Of a stretch of DNA of 64,000 nucleotides, positions 43,338 through 53,700 are shown one piece after another. This DNA is from Kordiimonas sediminis. GTDB lineage: Bacteria; Pseudomonadota; Alphaproteobacteria; Sphingomonadales; Kordiimonadaceae. Each line of letters opens with the position of its first letter. Position 1 is the stretch's first letter. The stretch is taken from positions 124,001-188,000 of the forward strand of contig NZ_BNCI01000002.1 in assembly GCF_014656395.1 (NCBI RefSeq), written 5' to 3'. The notes beneath the pieces are model-generated. The model saw only the letters and a list, made by a program, of their open reading frames with translations. It was not told where the DNA came from and ran no database searches. Both the position numbers and the translations under genes were made by a program.

Positions 43338-44465
43338 TTACAATTTTTCTACAAGTAAACTTCCAATGGAATAGCCTGCACCGAAGGAGCAAATCAAGCC
43401 TTTGCTGCCACTCTTTAAATTTTCCCGATGTTCGTGGAACGCAATGATGGAACCAGCAGCGGCCGTATTACCATATTCCTCAAGCACTGTGGGGGCTTCT
43501 TCAAACGTTGGATCACGACCCAGAAGCTTCTTCGCGGCGTACATGTTCATATTGATATTTGCCTGATGTAGCCACATGCGGTTCAGATCATTCACCGTGA
43601 TACCAGCATCTTTCAGTTGTGTAGAAATGAACTTGGTTACCAAAGGCAAGAGTTCCTTAAACACCTTGCGGCCATATTGAACGAAATACATATCGTCGCG
43701 GTGTTCTGACCCTTCGTTACGGGTTAAGGGGCCAAGCTGGGAACGGATGTTATTTGAATAGTAGGTCTCTGACTTACAGTCGAGAACCTTCCACTGGTCA
43801 GGTGCAGTGGCAAGATCAGAGCGTTCGAGCACCACGGCCGTTGCTACATCGCCAAAAATAAAGTGGCTGTCTCTGTCACGGAAATTAACCATTGTGGAGA
43901 ATATTTCCGGGTTGATCATCAGGACACGTTTTGCAGCACCTGTTTTAATGGCATTGATGCCGGCGATCAGGGCAAATGTTGCAGACGAACAGGCCATGAC
44001 CATATCGTAGGCAGAACCCTTGGTTCCCAAGTGGTGCTGGACTTCGATGGCAATTGCCGGGAAAGAGCGCTGTAGCGCCGCAGTGCCGCAGATAACAAGA
44101 TCAATATCTTCAGGCTTTATGCCAGCCTGATCAATCGCCTGCTTTGCGGCATTTATCGCCATCTGCGCCTGAATGCAGGGCTTGTCATCATCGCCGTGTG
44201 CATCTTCCGGCAAGCCTTGACGCAGTGTGTCTGGGTTTAAAACACCCTCGGCTTCGATCAGGTGACGGGCTTTGATGCCGGATGCTTTTTCAATAAATTC
44301 TGCTGAGGAATGCTGCATTGCAGGTGTGAGGCCGGCATCAATGTCTGCCTTGTTTTCTGCGTTAAACTTGTCCGCATAGGCGTTAAAGGCTTCGACCAGT
44401 TGTTCATTGGTGACACGGGCTGGTGGAACAAAAAGACCCGTTCCAGTTAGTACGACGTCAAACAT
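43338..44465 (-). CDS. Beta-ketoacyl-ACP synthase III-like protein, copy 2
   Basis: 375 residues, colinear with copy 1. Cys159 is in MVMACSSATFAL, His in RMWLHQANINMN, Asn in EEYGNTAAAGS. AEFIEKASGIKAR is shared by the pair. All triad residues are kept in both, so neither looks inactive. It is the first gene of the pair; the upstream neighbour djlA is divergent. A role in shunting acyl-CoA from beta-oxidation to lipid synthesis is possible from the FabH2 precedent. The two may also form a heterodimer. Confidence 0.92.
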   Translation of the reverse strand: MFDVVLTGTGLFVPPARVTNEQLVEAFNAYADKFNAENKADIDAGLTPAMQHSSAEFIEKASGIKARHLIEAEGVLNPDTLRQGLPEDAHGDDDKPCIQAQMAINAAKQAIDQAGIKPEDIDLVICGTAALQRSFPAIAIEVQHHLGTKGSAYDMVMACSSATFALIAGINAIKTGAAKRVLMINPEIFSTMVNFRDRDSHFIFGDVATAVVLERSDLATAPDQWKVLDCKSETYYSNNIRSQLGPLTRNEGSEHRDDMYFVQYGRKVFKELLPLVTKFISTQLKDAGITVNDLNRMWLHQANINMNMYAAKKLLGRDPTFEEAPTVLEEYGNTAAAGSIIAFHEHRENLKSGSKGLICSFGAGYSIGSLLVEKL

Positions 44466-44661
44466 GCAGTATTCCTAGTTTATGTCCAGTGACCTAGTCG
44501 CCAGACCGGTAAAACAAGGGCTCACATATAGTCATTAATTAGGCGTGCGCCAAGGTCTTTGTTACCCTACGGAATCCTCCACTTCCAAAAAATGGTGATG
44601 AACATGGTATCAGCACTATTTTAGATAGGCGCAAACCACGACCTGTGTTAGAGGTCTGGCT

Positions 44662-45393
44662 ATGTCTATTTGGGGTAAAATAATCGGTGGTACAGCAGGT
44701 TTCGCTATCGGCGGGCCGATTGGCGCTTTGCTTGGGGTTTCGATCGGTGCGGCGGTTGATGTTGGTATCAATAAAGCTACGGGCGACCCTGCGCAAACCA
44801 AGCAAATTACCTTTACAATCGGTGTTATAGCGCTTGCCGCCAAAATGGCCAAAGTAGACGGCCGGGTTACGCGTGAAGAGGTGGATGCATTCAAGCAATT
44901 GTACCGCGTCCCCGCTGAAGAAATGAAAAATGTTGGGCGTGTGTTTGATATGGCGCGCCAGTCGGCAGCAGGATTTGAAGCCTACGCTCGCCAGATCGCG
45001 GGCATCATGGCTGACAATCGCGCCATTTTAACAGACATCATCGATGCACTTTTTTATATCGCAGAGTCTGACGGCCACCTGCATCCGGCTGAGCTGGATT
45101 ACATTCGTACGGTGGGCGCAATATTCGGATTTTCATCAGCAGATATTGAGACCATGATACACCGTAGGGCAGGGCCTGATGTTAATAGCCCTTATACCGT
45201 GCTGGGCGTAGAGCCAAATATTAGCAATACGGCTCTTAAGGCGCATTACCGGGCGCTTGTGAGGGAGCATCATCCAGACCGCCTGATGGCACAAGGGGTG
45301 CCAAGTGATCTGATTGCGGTGGCGACAAGACGTGCTGCAGAAATAAATGTAGCGTATGACCAGATTGTCCAGCAAAGAGGAATGGGCCAATGA
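44662..45393 (+). CDS. djlA: DjlA-like J-domain protein with a TerB-like domain
   Basis: 243 residues. A Gly/Ala-rich hydrophobic N-terminal segment (GGTAGFAIGGPIGALLGVSI) may anchor it in the membrane, as in DjlA. A TerB-like helical domain spans about 55-160 (AKMAKVDGRVTREEVDAF, ESDGHLHPAELDYI). The C-terminal J domain has YTVLGVEPNISN and the HPD in REHHPDRLM, so it can stimulate DnaK. It overlaps the transporter gene by ATGA. The djlA-ampD neighbourhood close to rnpB and mraZ is common in alphaproteobacteria. Confidence 0.92.
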   Translation: MSIWGKIIGGTAGFAIGGPIGALLGVSIGAAVDVGINKATGDPAQTKQITFTIGVIALAAKMAKVDGRVTREEVDAFKQLYRVPAEEMKNVGRVFDMARQSAAGFEAYARQIAGIMADNRAILTDIIDALFYIAESDGHLHPAELDYIRTVGAIFGFSSADIETMIHRRAGPDVNSPYTVLGVEPNISNTALKAHYRALVREHHPDRLMAQGVPSDLIAVATRRAAEINVAYDQIVQQRGMGQ

Positions 45394-46298
45394 CCCTGAT
45401 TGATACAATATTCCTTGTGATCGTGAACTTTGTCTGGGGAATGAATTTTCTGGCTGCGAAATGGGCGGTGGCTGATTTCCCGCCGATGGTCGTTAATGCT
45501 ATCCGTTTTGCGATTGTCACGGTTTTACTGTTGCCCTTTCTGAAGCCTGTTCGGGGTCGGATGAAGGACTTGTTCATTGCTGCCTTTGTTCTGGGTGTTC
45601 TGCACTTTGGCTTGATTTTTATCGCCATGAGCTTTGCCGAGGGGGTTAGTGCGATGGCCATTGTCAGTCAGCTCAATGTACCCTTTGCCACGATACTGGC
45701 GATTGTCATTTTGAAAGAGCAGGTTGGCTGGAAACGGGTATCCGGCATTGCGGTCAGTTTCCTGGGTGTGTTGGTGCTGGGATTTGACCCAGCCGTTTTT
45801 GAATATGTGGACGCTGTAGTATTCATGGCTGCTGCGGCCTTCGTCTATGCCTTGTCGACCATTTTGATGCGGCAGCTAAAAGATGTGAAAGCAGTGACAA
45901 CGCAGGCATGGGTTGGCCTGTTTGGTTGCGTAGGTTCTGTGTTTTTATCACTGATTTTCGAGGTGGGGCAGGTTGAAGCCATTTCAACTGCGGGATCGCT
46001 TGCGTGGGGCGCGGTTGTTTATAGTGCGATCATGTCGTCAATTGTAGGGCATGGTGGATTGAATTATTTACTCAGAAAATATGAAGTCAGCCACATTGCC
46101 CCCTACTTTGTTTTAACGCCTCTTTTCGCGATTGGTGGTGGGATATTCATTCTGGATGAAGTGTTGACAGACCGTATGATGATTGGCGGAACTCTGACGA
46201 TCGTAGGAGTGGCGATTGTAACACTGCGAAACTCACGCCGTGGCAGCAAGGAACTGAAAACCGTGCAGCGTGTTGGCAAAAAGTTTGGGGAGCAATAA
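45390..46298 (+). CDS. EamA-family (DMT) transporter
   Basis: 302 residues with about ten membrane segments in two EamA halves. The first half begins FVWGMNFLAAKWAV and has SAMAIVSQLNVPFATILAIV. The second has VYALSTILMRQLKD and VSHIAPYFVLTPLFAIGGGI. Such proteins export amino acids or metabolites such as O-acetylserine/cysteine; the substrate is unknown here. Its start overlaps the djlA stop and its stop overlaps the amidase start (TAATG), so three genes form a tightly coupled operon. Confidence 0.93.
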   Translation: MTLIDTIFLVIVNFVWGMNFLAAKWAVADFPPMVVNAIRFAIVTVLLLPFLKPVRGRMKDLFIAAFVLGVLHFGLIFIAMSFAEGVSAMAIVSQLNVPFATILAIVILKEQVGWKRVSGIAVSFLGVLVLGFDPAVFEYVDAVVFMAAAAFVYALSTILMRQLKDVKAVTTQAWVGLFGCVGSVFLSLIFEVGQVEAISTAGSLAWGAVVYSAIMSSIVGHGGLNYLLRKYEVSHIAPYFVLTPLFAIGGGIFILDEVLTDRMMIGGTLTIVGVAIVTLRNSRRGSKELKTVQRVGKKFGEQ

Positions 46299-47050
46299 TG
46301 GCGCAGTGGGTATCGCCAAACTTTGATGATCGCCCTGACGGTGTTTCGCCCGATATGTTGGTGTTGCATTACACTGGCATGGAAAGCGCACAAGCAGCGC
46401 TTGAGCGGTTATGTGATCCTGCCTTCGAGGTTTCTGCCCATTATCTGGTTGATGAAGATGGTCAGCTATATGCACTGGTCGATGAAGACAAACGGGCATG
46501 GCATGCAGGGATCTCGCGTTGGGGTGACCGTGTTGGCATAAACCAATATTCTATCGGCATAGAGATTGTGAACCCGGGGCATGAGTTTGGATATCAAGAC
46601 TTTACTGACAAGCAAATGAAACGTGTTCTTGACTTAGTACATGATATTAGGCGCAGGCATGTGATCCCGGATACCGGGATTGTTGGGCACAGTGATATAG
46701 CGCCAGACCGCAAGGATGACCCAGGGGAGAAGTTTCCCTGGCAGTGGCTTGCTGCTAACGGCGTAGGTATTGCGCTGTCAGAAGGGGAATTGCCGCCGGA
46801 GACTGAGCATGCAACAGAGCCGTATGTAACAGAGGCGTCGGATGCTGCACAGATAACCGCAGTGCAGAAACAATTCACCGCGATAGGCTACCCCCTTGAT
46901 CCAGACGGACTATATTCTCCGTATATGCGTAGTATAGTCACCGCGTTTCAGCGTCGGTGGCGTCAGTCGGTGGTCAATGGAAATATCGACTATGGAACCT
47001 ACGAAGTACTTGTAAAAATTGCACAATATTATACAAATCATCAACAGTAA
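46298..47050 (+). CDS. N-acetylmuramoyl-L-alanine amidase with a peptidoglycan-binding domain
   Basis: 250 residues. The amidase_2 domain begins PDMLVLHYTGMESAQ and holds the zinc ligands in LHYTG and in GHSDIAPDRKDDPGEKFPW (His and Asp), like AmpD and AmiD. The C-terminal 70 residues look like a peptidoglycan-binding domain (VQKQFTAIGYPLDPDGLY, IVTAFQRRW). No signal peptide is seen, so a cytoplasmic AmpD-type recycling role on anhydro-muropeptides fits, together with AmgK at the left edge. The PGB domain points to the AmiD branch as an alternative. Confidence 0.92.
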   Translation: MAQWVSPNFDDRPDGVSPDMLVLHYTGMESAQAALERLCDPAFEVSAHYLVDEDGQLYALVDEDKRAWHAGISRWGDRVGINQYSIGIEIVNPGHEFGYQDFTDKQMKRVLDLVHDIRRRHVIPDTGIVGHSDIAPDRKDDPGEKFPWQWLAANGVGIALSEGELPPETEHATEPYVTEASDAAQITAVQKQFTAIGYPLDPDGLYSPYMRSIVTAFQRRWRQSVVNGNIDYGTYEVLVKIAQYYTNHQQ

Positions 47051-47073
47051 GAGTGTGTCAGGAGGGTAAATTT

Positions 47074-48264
47074 ATGAAATCTGGTGTTTTTGCGGGCGTT
47101 CTCCTGATTGCAACGACAGGAATATCCGCACAAGATGTAGGTGTGTCCAGCGACCACCAGCCAAATGAATACACACAGGCTTGCCTGGTTAGTCCCGACT
47201 GGGACTGTGCGATAAGCGCTGCGCTTCAGACCGTGATTGAAGAGAGCTTGCCGTTAGAGCGGTCCAAGGTTCTGGTCGGTGTCGCACGTGCCATGATTGA
47301 AGCTGGGGACATTCAAAAGGGTAAAGATACCCTGGAGCTAGCAATGGCAGAGGCGCGGTCGGCAAGACTCGATCTGGTGACACAGGACCGTTTAAAGTCC
47401 ATTGCGCCTTTATTTGCACGCTCCGGCGATTTCTCTTCAGCAATTGCACTTGCCGAGGAAATTACAATTCCGATGCTGAAAGACAGGACAATGATTGCCA
47501 TTTCAGAAGAGGCAATCCTGCAACAAGACCCGGCTGCAGCCCGTGTTGCAATTAATCAGATATCCAACAAGTCCCGCGCATTCTGGCAGCGCCTAAACAT
47601 GTATGTGCGCGTTGGCTCCACGGCTTTGGCGGGTGTGGACCTGAATGCCCTGCATGATGAGGTGAAAGCCATCGCGCGGGCTGATTATCGGTATCGTGGT
47701 TTGGTCAGTCTTGCTGTGCTTGCCTATAAGCAAGGCAACATGGATGCCTTTACACAGTATTCGGACGAAGCAGCAGATGCTTTTGGTTCTGTGTATGGTG
47801 GGGAACAACAGGCGTTTGCCGCTACTATGCAACTGAAGGCATATGTAGAAGGCGGTATGCCGCAGGAGTATATTGATGAGGCGCTGGAACGTGCCAGCAG
47901 TCTGGCACGCAATACCAGTTCAGCAGAACTCGCATTACAGTTGGGGCCGCTCGAGGCAAAACTTGGACAGTCTGAAGCAGCCCTTTCACGCTTGCGATTG
48001 TTTTCCGAGCCTGGCCTGAAGGCAGAATATCTGGCGTCACTGGACTTTAATGGTCACATGAACGGAACGTCAGAGCATATCAAAGAGTTACTATCTGACT
48101 TATCAGGTCTTGATGGGGCATATGACCGGGATCAAGTCCGTTTGATACTTTTAGAGAATGCGATTGCTAATAAAGCGCGTTCTCTGGCGCTGGATATCGT
48201 CGCAACCATGGAAGATGACGATAATCAGGCTTACGGCCTGTCGGTATCGGCAGGAATTTTATAA
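47074..48264 (+). CDS. Exported helical-repeat protein of unknown function
   Basis: 396 residues with a signal peptide (MKSGVFAGVLLIATTGISA). The rest is all-helical and Ala/Leu-rich with repeated segments such as RSKVLVGVARAMIEAGD, RLKSIAPLFARSGDFSSAI and YRGLVSLAVLAYKQGN, resembling divergent TPR-like repeats. The start is ATG 47074 after GGAGGG; an in-frame longer version overlaps the amidase gene. It follows the amidase by 23 bases and may belong to the same operon. No catalytic motif. Confidence 0.75.
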   Translation: MKSGVFAGVLLIATTGISAQDVGVSSDHQPNEYTQACLVSPDWDCAISAALQTVIEESLPLERSKVLVGVARAMIEAGDIQKGKDTLELAMAEARSARLDLVTQDRLKSIAPLFARSGDFSSAIALAEEITIPMLKDRTMIAISEEAILQQDPAAARVAINQISNKSRAFWQRLNMYVRVGSTALAGVDLNALHDEVKAIARADYRYRGLVSLAVLAYKQGNMDAFTQYSDEAADAFGSVYGGEQQAFAATMQLKAYVEGGMPQEYIDEALERASSLARNTSSAELALQLGPLEAKLGQSEAALSRLRLFSEPGLKAEYLASLDFNGHMNGTSEHIKELLSDLSGLDGAYDRDQVRLILLENAIANKARSLALDIVATMEDDDNQAYGLSVSAGIL

Positions 48265-48304
48265 AGTATCTGCCTGCAGGGGCGTAGGTAGATACATAAA
48301 AAGT

Positions 48305-48328
48305 GCCAGCTTCCATCGTGGAGCTGGC
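48305..48328 (+). terminator. Hairpin after the helical-repeat gene
   Basis: GCCAGCT pairs with AGCTGGC (within 48305-48328), with extra CC/GG pairing. Only a weak T-rich stretch follows (ATTGGTCTAT), so termination may be partial. Confidence 0.45.
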
Positions 48329-48368
48329 CATTGGTCTATAGAAAATATTATTTCTCGGGGGGCGAGAT

Positions 48369-50666
48369 ATGAAGTTTGGGGTATCTGTATTTAGTACTGT
48401 TTGTCTGGCTGCGATTTGGGGAAGTGTTAGCATTGCCCCAGCCAGCGCATTAGAGCCATCTCCGCTGCTGGAGCCCAGCCCTGTCGCTGCACCCAGTCCT
48501 TTAGCTGCGCCCAGTCCTGTGCCATTGTCTGCGCCCAGACCAGAAGAGGTTACTCCGATTGTTGGCGGTGTGGGGAAAACGGTTCCCGCTGTTAAACTGG
48601 CAAAGGCGCCAAAGATCGATGGTAATTTCTCGCCTGAGGAATGGGCAGGCGCTGCAATAATTTTACCAGACGACCTGCATACAACAACACCGGTTAATTA
48701 TGGGAAACCCTTACAGCCGACGACTGCTTACATCGGCTATGATAAGGACTTTGTCTATATCGCGGGCGTAATGACAGAGCCGAACAAAGCAGACATTATC
48801 GCACGGGAACTAATTCAGGGTAAGTTCCTTGGCTCTGAGGACTCTTTTAAATTTTATTTAGGTCCTTTTAATAACCGTCGAACCGGATATTTCTTCAAGG
48901 TAAACTATAACGGTGTTCGTGATGATGCCTTGATCGAGGCACCCGGCGGGTTTGAAAATTTCAATTTTGATTGGGATACTATCTGGTATGCCAAAGCAGG
49001 AGATACGGACGAAGGTTGGGTTGTCGAAATTGCTATACCGTTCAAGTCACTGAACTTTGATCCGTCAAACCCTAATTGGGGTGTCTCCTTTGGACGCGAT
49101 ATCAAACGCAATAACGAACGCATCGCATGGACCAGCTTTGACCGCCGGACTGATCCGGAAAGCTTTGGTGAATGGACCGGTGTTTCAGGCGTTGATCAGG
49201 GCATGGGGCTAGATCTGGTGCCTGGGTTGACGTTCAAAAACGTTAAAGATCACGATACGGGCAAAAGCTCGTTCAAAATTGAACCAAGCCTTGATGTATT
49301 TTATAAAATCTCGCCCTCTATGACGGCGGTAATCACTGCGAATACAGACTTTTCTGCGACCGAGGTGGATGATCAGGTTGTTAACCTGAGCCGTTTTTCC
49401 CTGTTTTTACCGGAAAAACGCGACTTCTTCCTGCAGGATAATGATATTTTCCAGTTTGGGGATATCTATAATAACGGCACCCCGTTTTTCTCCCGCCGAA
49501 TTGGCCTGGATGACGATAATATGCCTATTGATATTCTGGTCGGCGGTAAAATCACCGGCAGAATTGGGAAGTGGAATATCGGTTTTCTGGATATCATTCA
49601 GGAAAAAGGCGGCATTGGGGAAGAAGGAAATGCCAATCTGGCAGTGGGTCGATTTACCTATGACTATTCTGACCGGACATCGGTAGGCGGTATCGTTACC
49701 TACGGTGACCCTCTTACCGGCCAGGGGGCCTATACTGTCGGTGCGGACTTTATGTACCGGAACAATGATTTGCTTTCAGGCCGTACGGTGCAGGTATCTG
49801 GATGGGGACAGAAAACACACCGTCCAGGAATTACTGGTAAAAACAAGGCGCTGGGCATTAAGCTGGACCTGCCTAGCAGAGACGGCGCCTTTGGTATGGC
49901 AATCGCCAAGCGGATTGAAGAAAATTTTGATCCTGCGCTTGGGTGGGTCCGTGATCCCGGTCTGAATATCTTTTTCACCAAGCTTGGCTATAATTACCGG
50001 CCTGATGGCGGCATGTTCGAACGGATAAATACCGAATTTGTATTTGATCTGGATTCACGGATAGACGGCGGCACCAGTAAGCAAAAAGTAGAATTTCGTC
50101 CTTTGAAGCTTGTGACCCGTGCGGGGGATGAGATCTGGTTCGACGTTAGCAGTGAGAAAGACAATCTGGATGAAGAATTTGAGATTGTAGACGGGGTCAT
50201 TATCCCAATCGGTGACTATAAATATAATTATTGGTCCCTGAATCTGGAAACGGCAGAGTTCCGTCCGGTTTCGGTTGAAGCCCAGCTTTCCAAAGGTGAT
50301 TTCTACAGCGGTGAAAAAACACGGATGGCGATGACGGTTAATTACCAGCCAATCAAATATTTTAAAATTTCTGGCCGCTATGCACAAAATGACATCACGC
50401 TGATTGAAGGTGACTTCATAACCAGAATTATGTCACTGCGCACTGATGTTGCCTTCAATAGCGAATGGTCCTGGATCACAAAGGTACAGTATGACAATGT
50501 CAGCGATGAAGGCGGGGTAAACTCAAGATTGCGCTATAACCCACAGCCTGGCAGGGATCTGTATTTTGTTGTCAATCAGGGGTTTGAGGTGGATGAGGAA
50601 ACCGATAATTTTGTCTCAACGGACAGGGAAGTGTCACTAAAAGTTGGATATACATTACGGTTTTAA
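48369..50666 (+). CDS. DUF5916 outer-membrane protein with a CBM9-like domain
   Basis: 765 residues with a signal peptide (VCLAAIWGSVSIAPASA) and a linker of repeats such as EPSPVAAPSPLAAPSP. A CBM9-like sandwich follows at about 75-240 (PKIDGNFSPEEWAGA, VVEIAIPFKSLNF). The C-terminal part is a beta-barrel: FLPEKRDFFLQDNDIFQF, then many amphipathic strands ending in the aromatic C-terminus VGYTLRF, as in BAM substrates. The DUF5916 family is common in marine bacteria and of unknown function. GGGGGGCG precedes the ATG; single gene. Confidence 0.88.
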   Translation: MKFGVSVFSTVCLAAIWGSVSIAPASALEPSPLLEPSPVAAPSPLAAPSPVPLSAPRPEEVTPIVGGVGKTVPAVKLAKAPKIDGNFSPEEWAGAAIILPDDLHTTTPVNYGKPLQPTTAYIGYDKDFVYIAGVMTEPNKADIIARELIQGKFLGSEDSFKFYLGPFNNRRTGYFFKVNYNGVRDDALIEAPGGFENFNFDWDTIWYAKAGDTDEGWVVEIAIPFKSLNFDPSNPNWGVSFGRDIKRNNERIAWTSFDRRTDPESFGEWTGVSGVDQGMGLDLVPGLTFKNVKDHDTGKSSFKIEPSLDVFYKISPSMTAVITANTDFSATEVDDQVVNLSRFSLFLPEKRDFFLQDNDIFQFGDIYNNGTPFFSRRIGLDDDNMPIDILVGGKITGRIGKWNIGFLDIIQEKGGIGEEGNANLAVGRFTYDYSDRTSVGGIVTYGDPLTGQGAYTVGADFMYRNNDLLSGRTVQVSGWGQKTHRPGITGKNKALGIKLDLPSRDGAFGMAIAKRIEENFDPALGWVRDPGLNIFFTKLGYNYRPDGGMFERINTEFVFDLDSRIDGGTSKQKVEFRPLKLVTRAGDEIWFDVSSEKDNLDEEFEIVDGVIIPIGDYKYNYWSLNLETAEFRPVSVEAQLSKGDFYSGEKTRMAMTVNYQPIKYFKISGRYAQNDITLIEGDFITRIMSLRTDVAFNSEWSWITKVQYDNVSDEGGVNSRLRYNPQPGRDLYFVVNQGFEVDEETDNFVSTDREVSLKVGYTLRF

Positions 50667-50689
50667 TTGCGATCTAACGCATTCATCAG

Positions 50690-50726
50690 GGGCGGCCTGT
50701 CATAATGATCAGGCCGCCCTTTTGTT
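50690..50726 (+). terminator. Rho-independent terminator
   Basis: GGGCGGCCTG (50690-50699) pairs perfectly with CAGGCCGCCC (50710-50719), followed by TTTTGTTT. It serves the DUF5916 gene and lies 45 bases before the 3' end of the converging RND gene. Confidence 0.9.
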
Positions 50727-50770
50727 TGGAGAGTTAACGTATAGACCGTTTGGGTACGGGCCTATGGGAG

Positions 50771-53700
50771 TTACTCTGAACAGGTGTCGGGACGCCGAAT
50801 AACGGCCGCTTCAAAATCGCCGCCGGGGCCGGTGACTGGCCGCATGCGGGTCAGATAGAGAAATGCTGCCGGCGCAAAGTAGAAGCTGACAATCATGGAC
50901 AGCAGCGCGCCGCCTGCAATTGCTACGGCAAAGGGTGGCCAGAACAGCCCACCTGCCATGATCAGCGGCATGAAGCCACCAACTGTTGTCAGGGTGGTCG
51001 AGATAATATGACGCCCGGTTTTCATCACGCCGTGGACAACGGCATCTTCATTGCCGGCGCGTGCGTCAGGGATGCCGCGCAGTTCAGACAGGATGACAAT
51101 GGCTGCGTTGATCGCGAGCCCAATCAGCCCCATAACGCCAATAATTACGACGAAATTCAGCGGGTAATCAAATACCCACATCGACAGCATCCCAAGCCCA
51201 CCAGCCTGTACAGCCGCCGCAAAGGTGATATAGGCCATACGAAAACTGTTGAAGGTCAGAACAATAGTTAGAAGCATCATGACAACAAGAATACCAACGG
51301 TTCCAAACAGCTTGCCAACAACTTCGTCTCGTTCCTCGCTTTCACCGCCAAACTCCAATTTGTAACCGGACGGTATTGTTATTGGGCTTTCGGCCAGACG
51401 TGCCTGAAGCTTGTCCAGAATTGTTTGCGGTAAGACACCAAACTCCAGATAGGCAGTCACCTTGTTCATACGTTCGCCGTTGAAGTGGTTGATTGTGCCG
51501 ACCTTTGTTGTCAGCCGAATATCAGCGATTGCGGCAACGGGAATATCAGCATAACTATTGTCCTGTTCCAGCCCACTCCGGGGTGCGATCAGATTCATGT
51601 TTGCAATCGAATTCAGGTCTTCGCGGTTGCCCTTATCAACAATCAATCGAACAGGCACCTGTTCCGTTTCTTCGATCAGATAGGTCGCTGTCAGTCCATT
51701 TGTAAGCGTCTGAAGCTGTGTTTCAATATCCGACAGCGATAATCCGGTGACAGACGCATCTTCTTCCCGTGCGGCGACCTCTACCATCGGACGACCGGCT
51801 TTCAGGGATGTTTGTGTGTTGGTGATATGCGGCAATTCGGCAATGATTGCACGGACTTCATCGCCAATACGCTCAAGCTCAGCCAGGTCTGGTCCCAGAA
51901 TACGGACTTCGACCGGCGCCATAAGTGGGGGGCCTGAGCTGAATTCCCGTACAATGACCGCGGCCTCAGGGGCCATTTCTGTCAGTTCTGCCTGTAGCTC
52001 GGGGACCAGCGTGGTCACGCGCTCAAAACCATCCACGGTGACAAGGCCCTCGGCGATGCTTGCCACACCGTCATTCGATGTAATCATGGCATAGTAGAAT
52101 TTGGCAGGTTTGGAGCCAATGAACCAATGATTATTTAGGACACCGTCTTTTGCTGCAATCAGCTTCTGCATTTTCTCGGCTGTTGCACGGGTTTCCTCGA
52201 TTGAAGCCTGTGCAGGCATTTTAAGCTGCACTGTGAACTGGTTGCGATCACTGATCGGGAAGAATTGCTCGGTTAGCTGGCCTGCTAGGACAAACCCGAT
52301 AAGGGGCACTGCCATGGAAACTGCGATAGACCGCAGGGGTTTGTGTACCGACCAGCGCAGGCTACGTTCAAACAGGTCAGCAATTATGCCGCCTTTGATA
52401 CCGTCTCGCCACCAAACACGGTGATGTTCCGCACTGTCATTTGATTTGCCTTCCACAATGCGTCCCGCAACGGCGGAAATAATGGTGAAAGCAATGATGT
52501 AGCTTGCAATCAGGGAGGCGATAACGGCTGCAGGCACGCCAAGCATAAATTCACCGGCATTACCCGGCAGCAGTATCAGGGGCATAAAGGCAATGATTGT
52601 TGTGAGCGTGGACCCCGCCAGTGGTTGCCAGAGTTTGCGGACAGTTTTTGCAACAGCGACTGATCGGCGCTCCCCCTTCAGCCGGCGCTGTTGAATTTCA
52701 TCGGTGATGACAATGGCATTATCCACCATTATGCCCAAGGCGACGATCAGGCCCGTTACAACAACTTGCTGAATACGCATGCCAAGAAGATCAAGGATAG
52801 CAAGGGACGCCAATAGCGTCAGCGGCAATATAGATGCAGCAATTAGCGACGCGCGCCACCCAAGGGATACAAACAAAACTGTCAGTACGACAATCGCCCC
52901 GATTTCCAGATTGCCCATCAGTCCGCTCAGGCGTTCGTCCGCATAATCCCTTTCGTCAAAGATACGCTCCATTTTGATGGATGCGGGCAAGGTCGCAGCT
53001 TCTTCTTCCAGGATGGCGGCAATATTGTCAGACCAGTAATCAATCCGGTTATCCTGATACATACGAGCAGCGATCACCACCCCGTATGATCCATTCAGGT
53101 ATGCCAAACGTTTTGGCGGATCTTCAAAAGAACGCGTTACCGTCGCGATGTCTGAAATACGCAGGCTTGCCCCTTTCTCATCAAAGGCAAGAGGGATCAT
53201 GCGAATGCGGTTTAGACTGTCAAGTGCGCCAGCAACCTGCACAACCATTTCATTTTTTGGGCTGGAGACAACGCCCGCTGTGCCCCGGGCATCGGAACCC
53301 TGAATTTTACGGGCAACATCTGCAACAGTCAGGCCGTGTGCCGCCAGTTTGGCGTCGTCGACCTCAATGCGGATTTCTTCCTTTGGAAGCCCGAGAACAT
53401 CCACAAAGTCTGTACCGGAAAGGTTGCGGAGTTTATTTTCAAACTCGCGCGCATGTCGGCCCAATATTGTATAATTAATCGGGCTATCAGCTTCCCATGT
53501 CAGCGCAATGATCGCAGAGTGCGCATACATTGCCGTGTCGCGAAATTCGGGGTCCGTCGCCCCTTCTGGCAGGTCTGTTACCTCAGCAACTTTATCCCGC
53601 AGACGTGCTGTGATGGGCTTTGCGTCTGTGACCATATCTTTCAGTTGCACAGTGATGAAACTGATATTCGGACGCGAAACGCTTGTAACTTCTTTTACTT

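Noticed and set aside
46957-47073. Longer N-terminus for the helical-repeat protein
   Set aside because: It overlaps the amidase gene; ATG 47074 has GGAGGG and starts a signal peptide.
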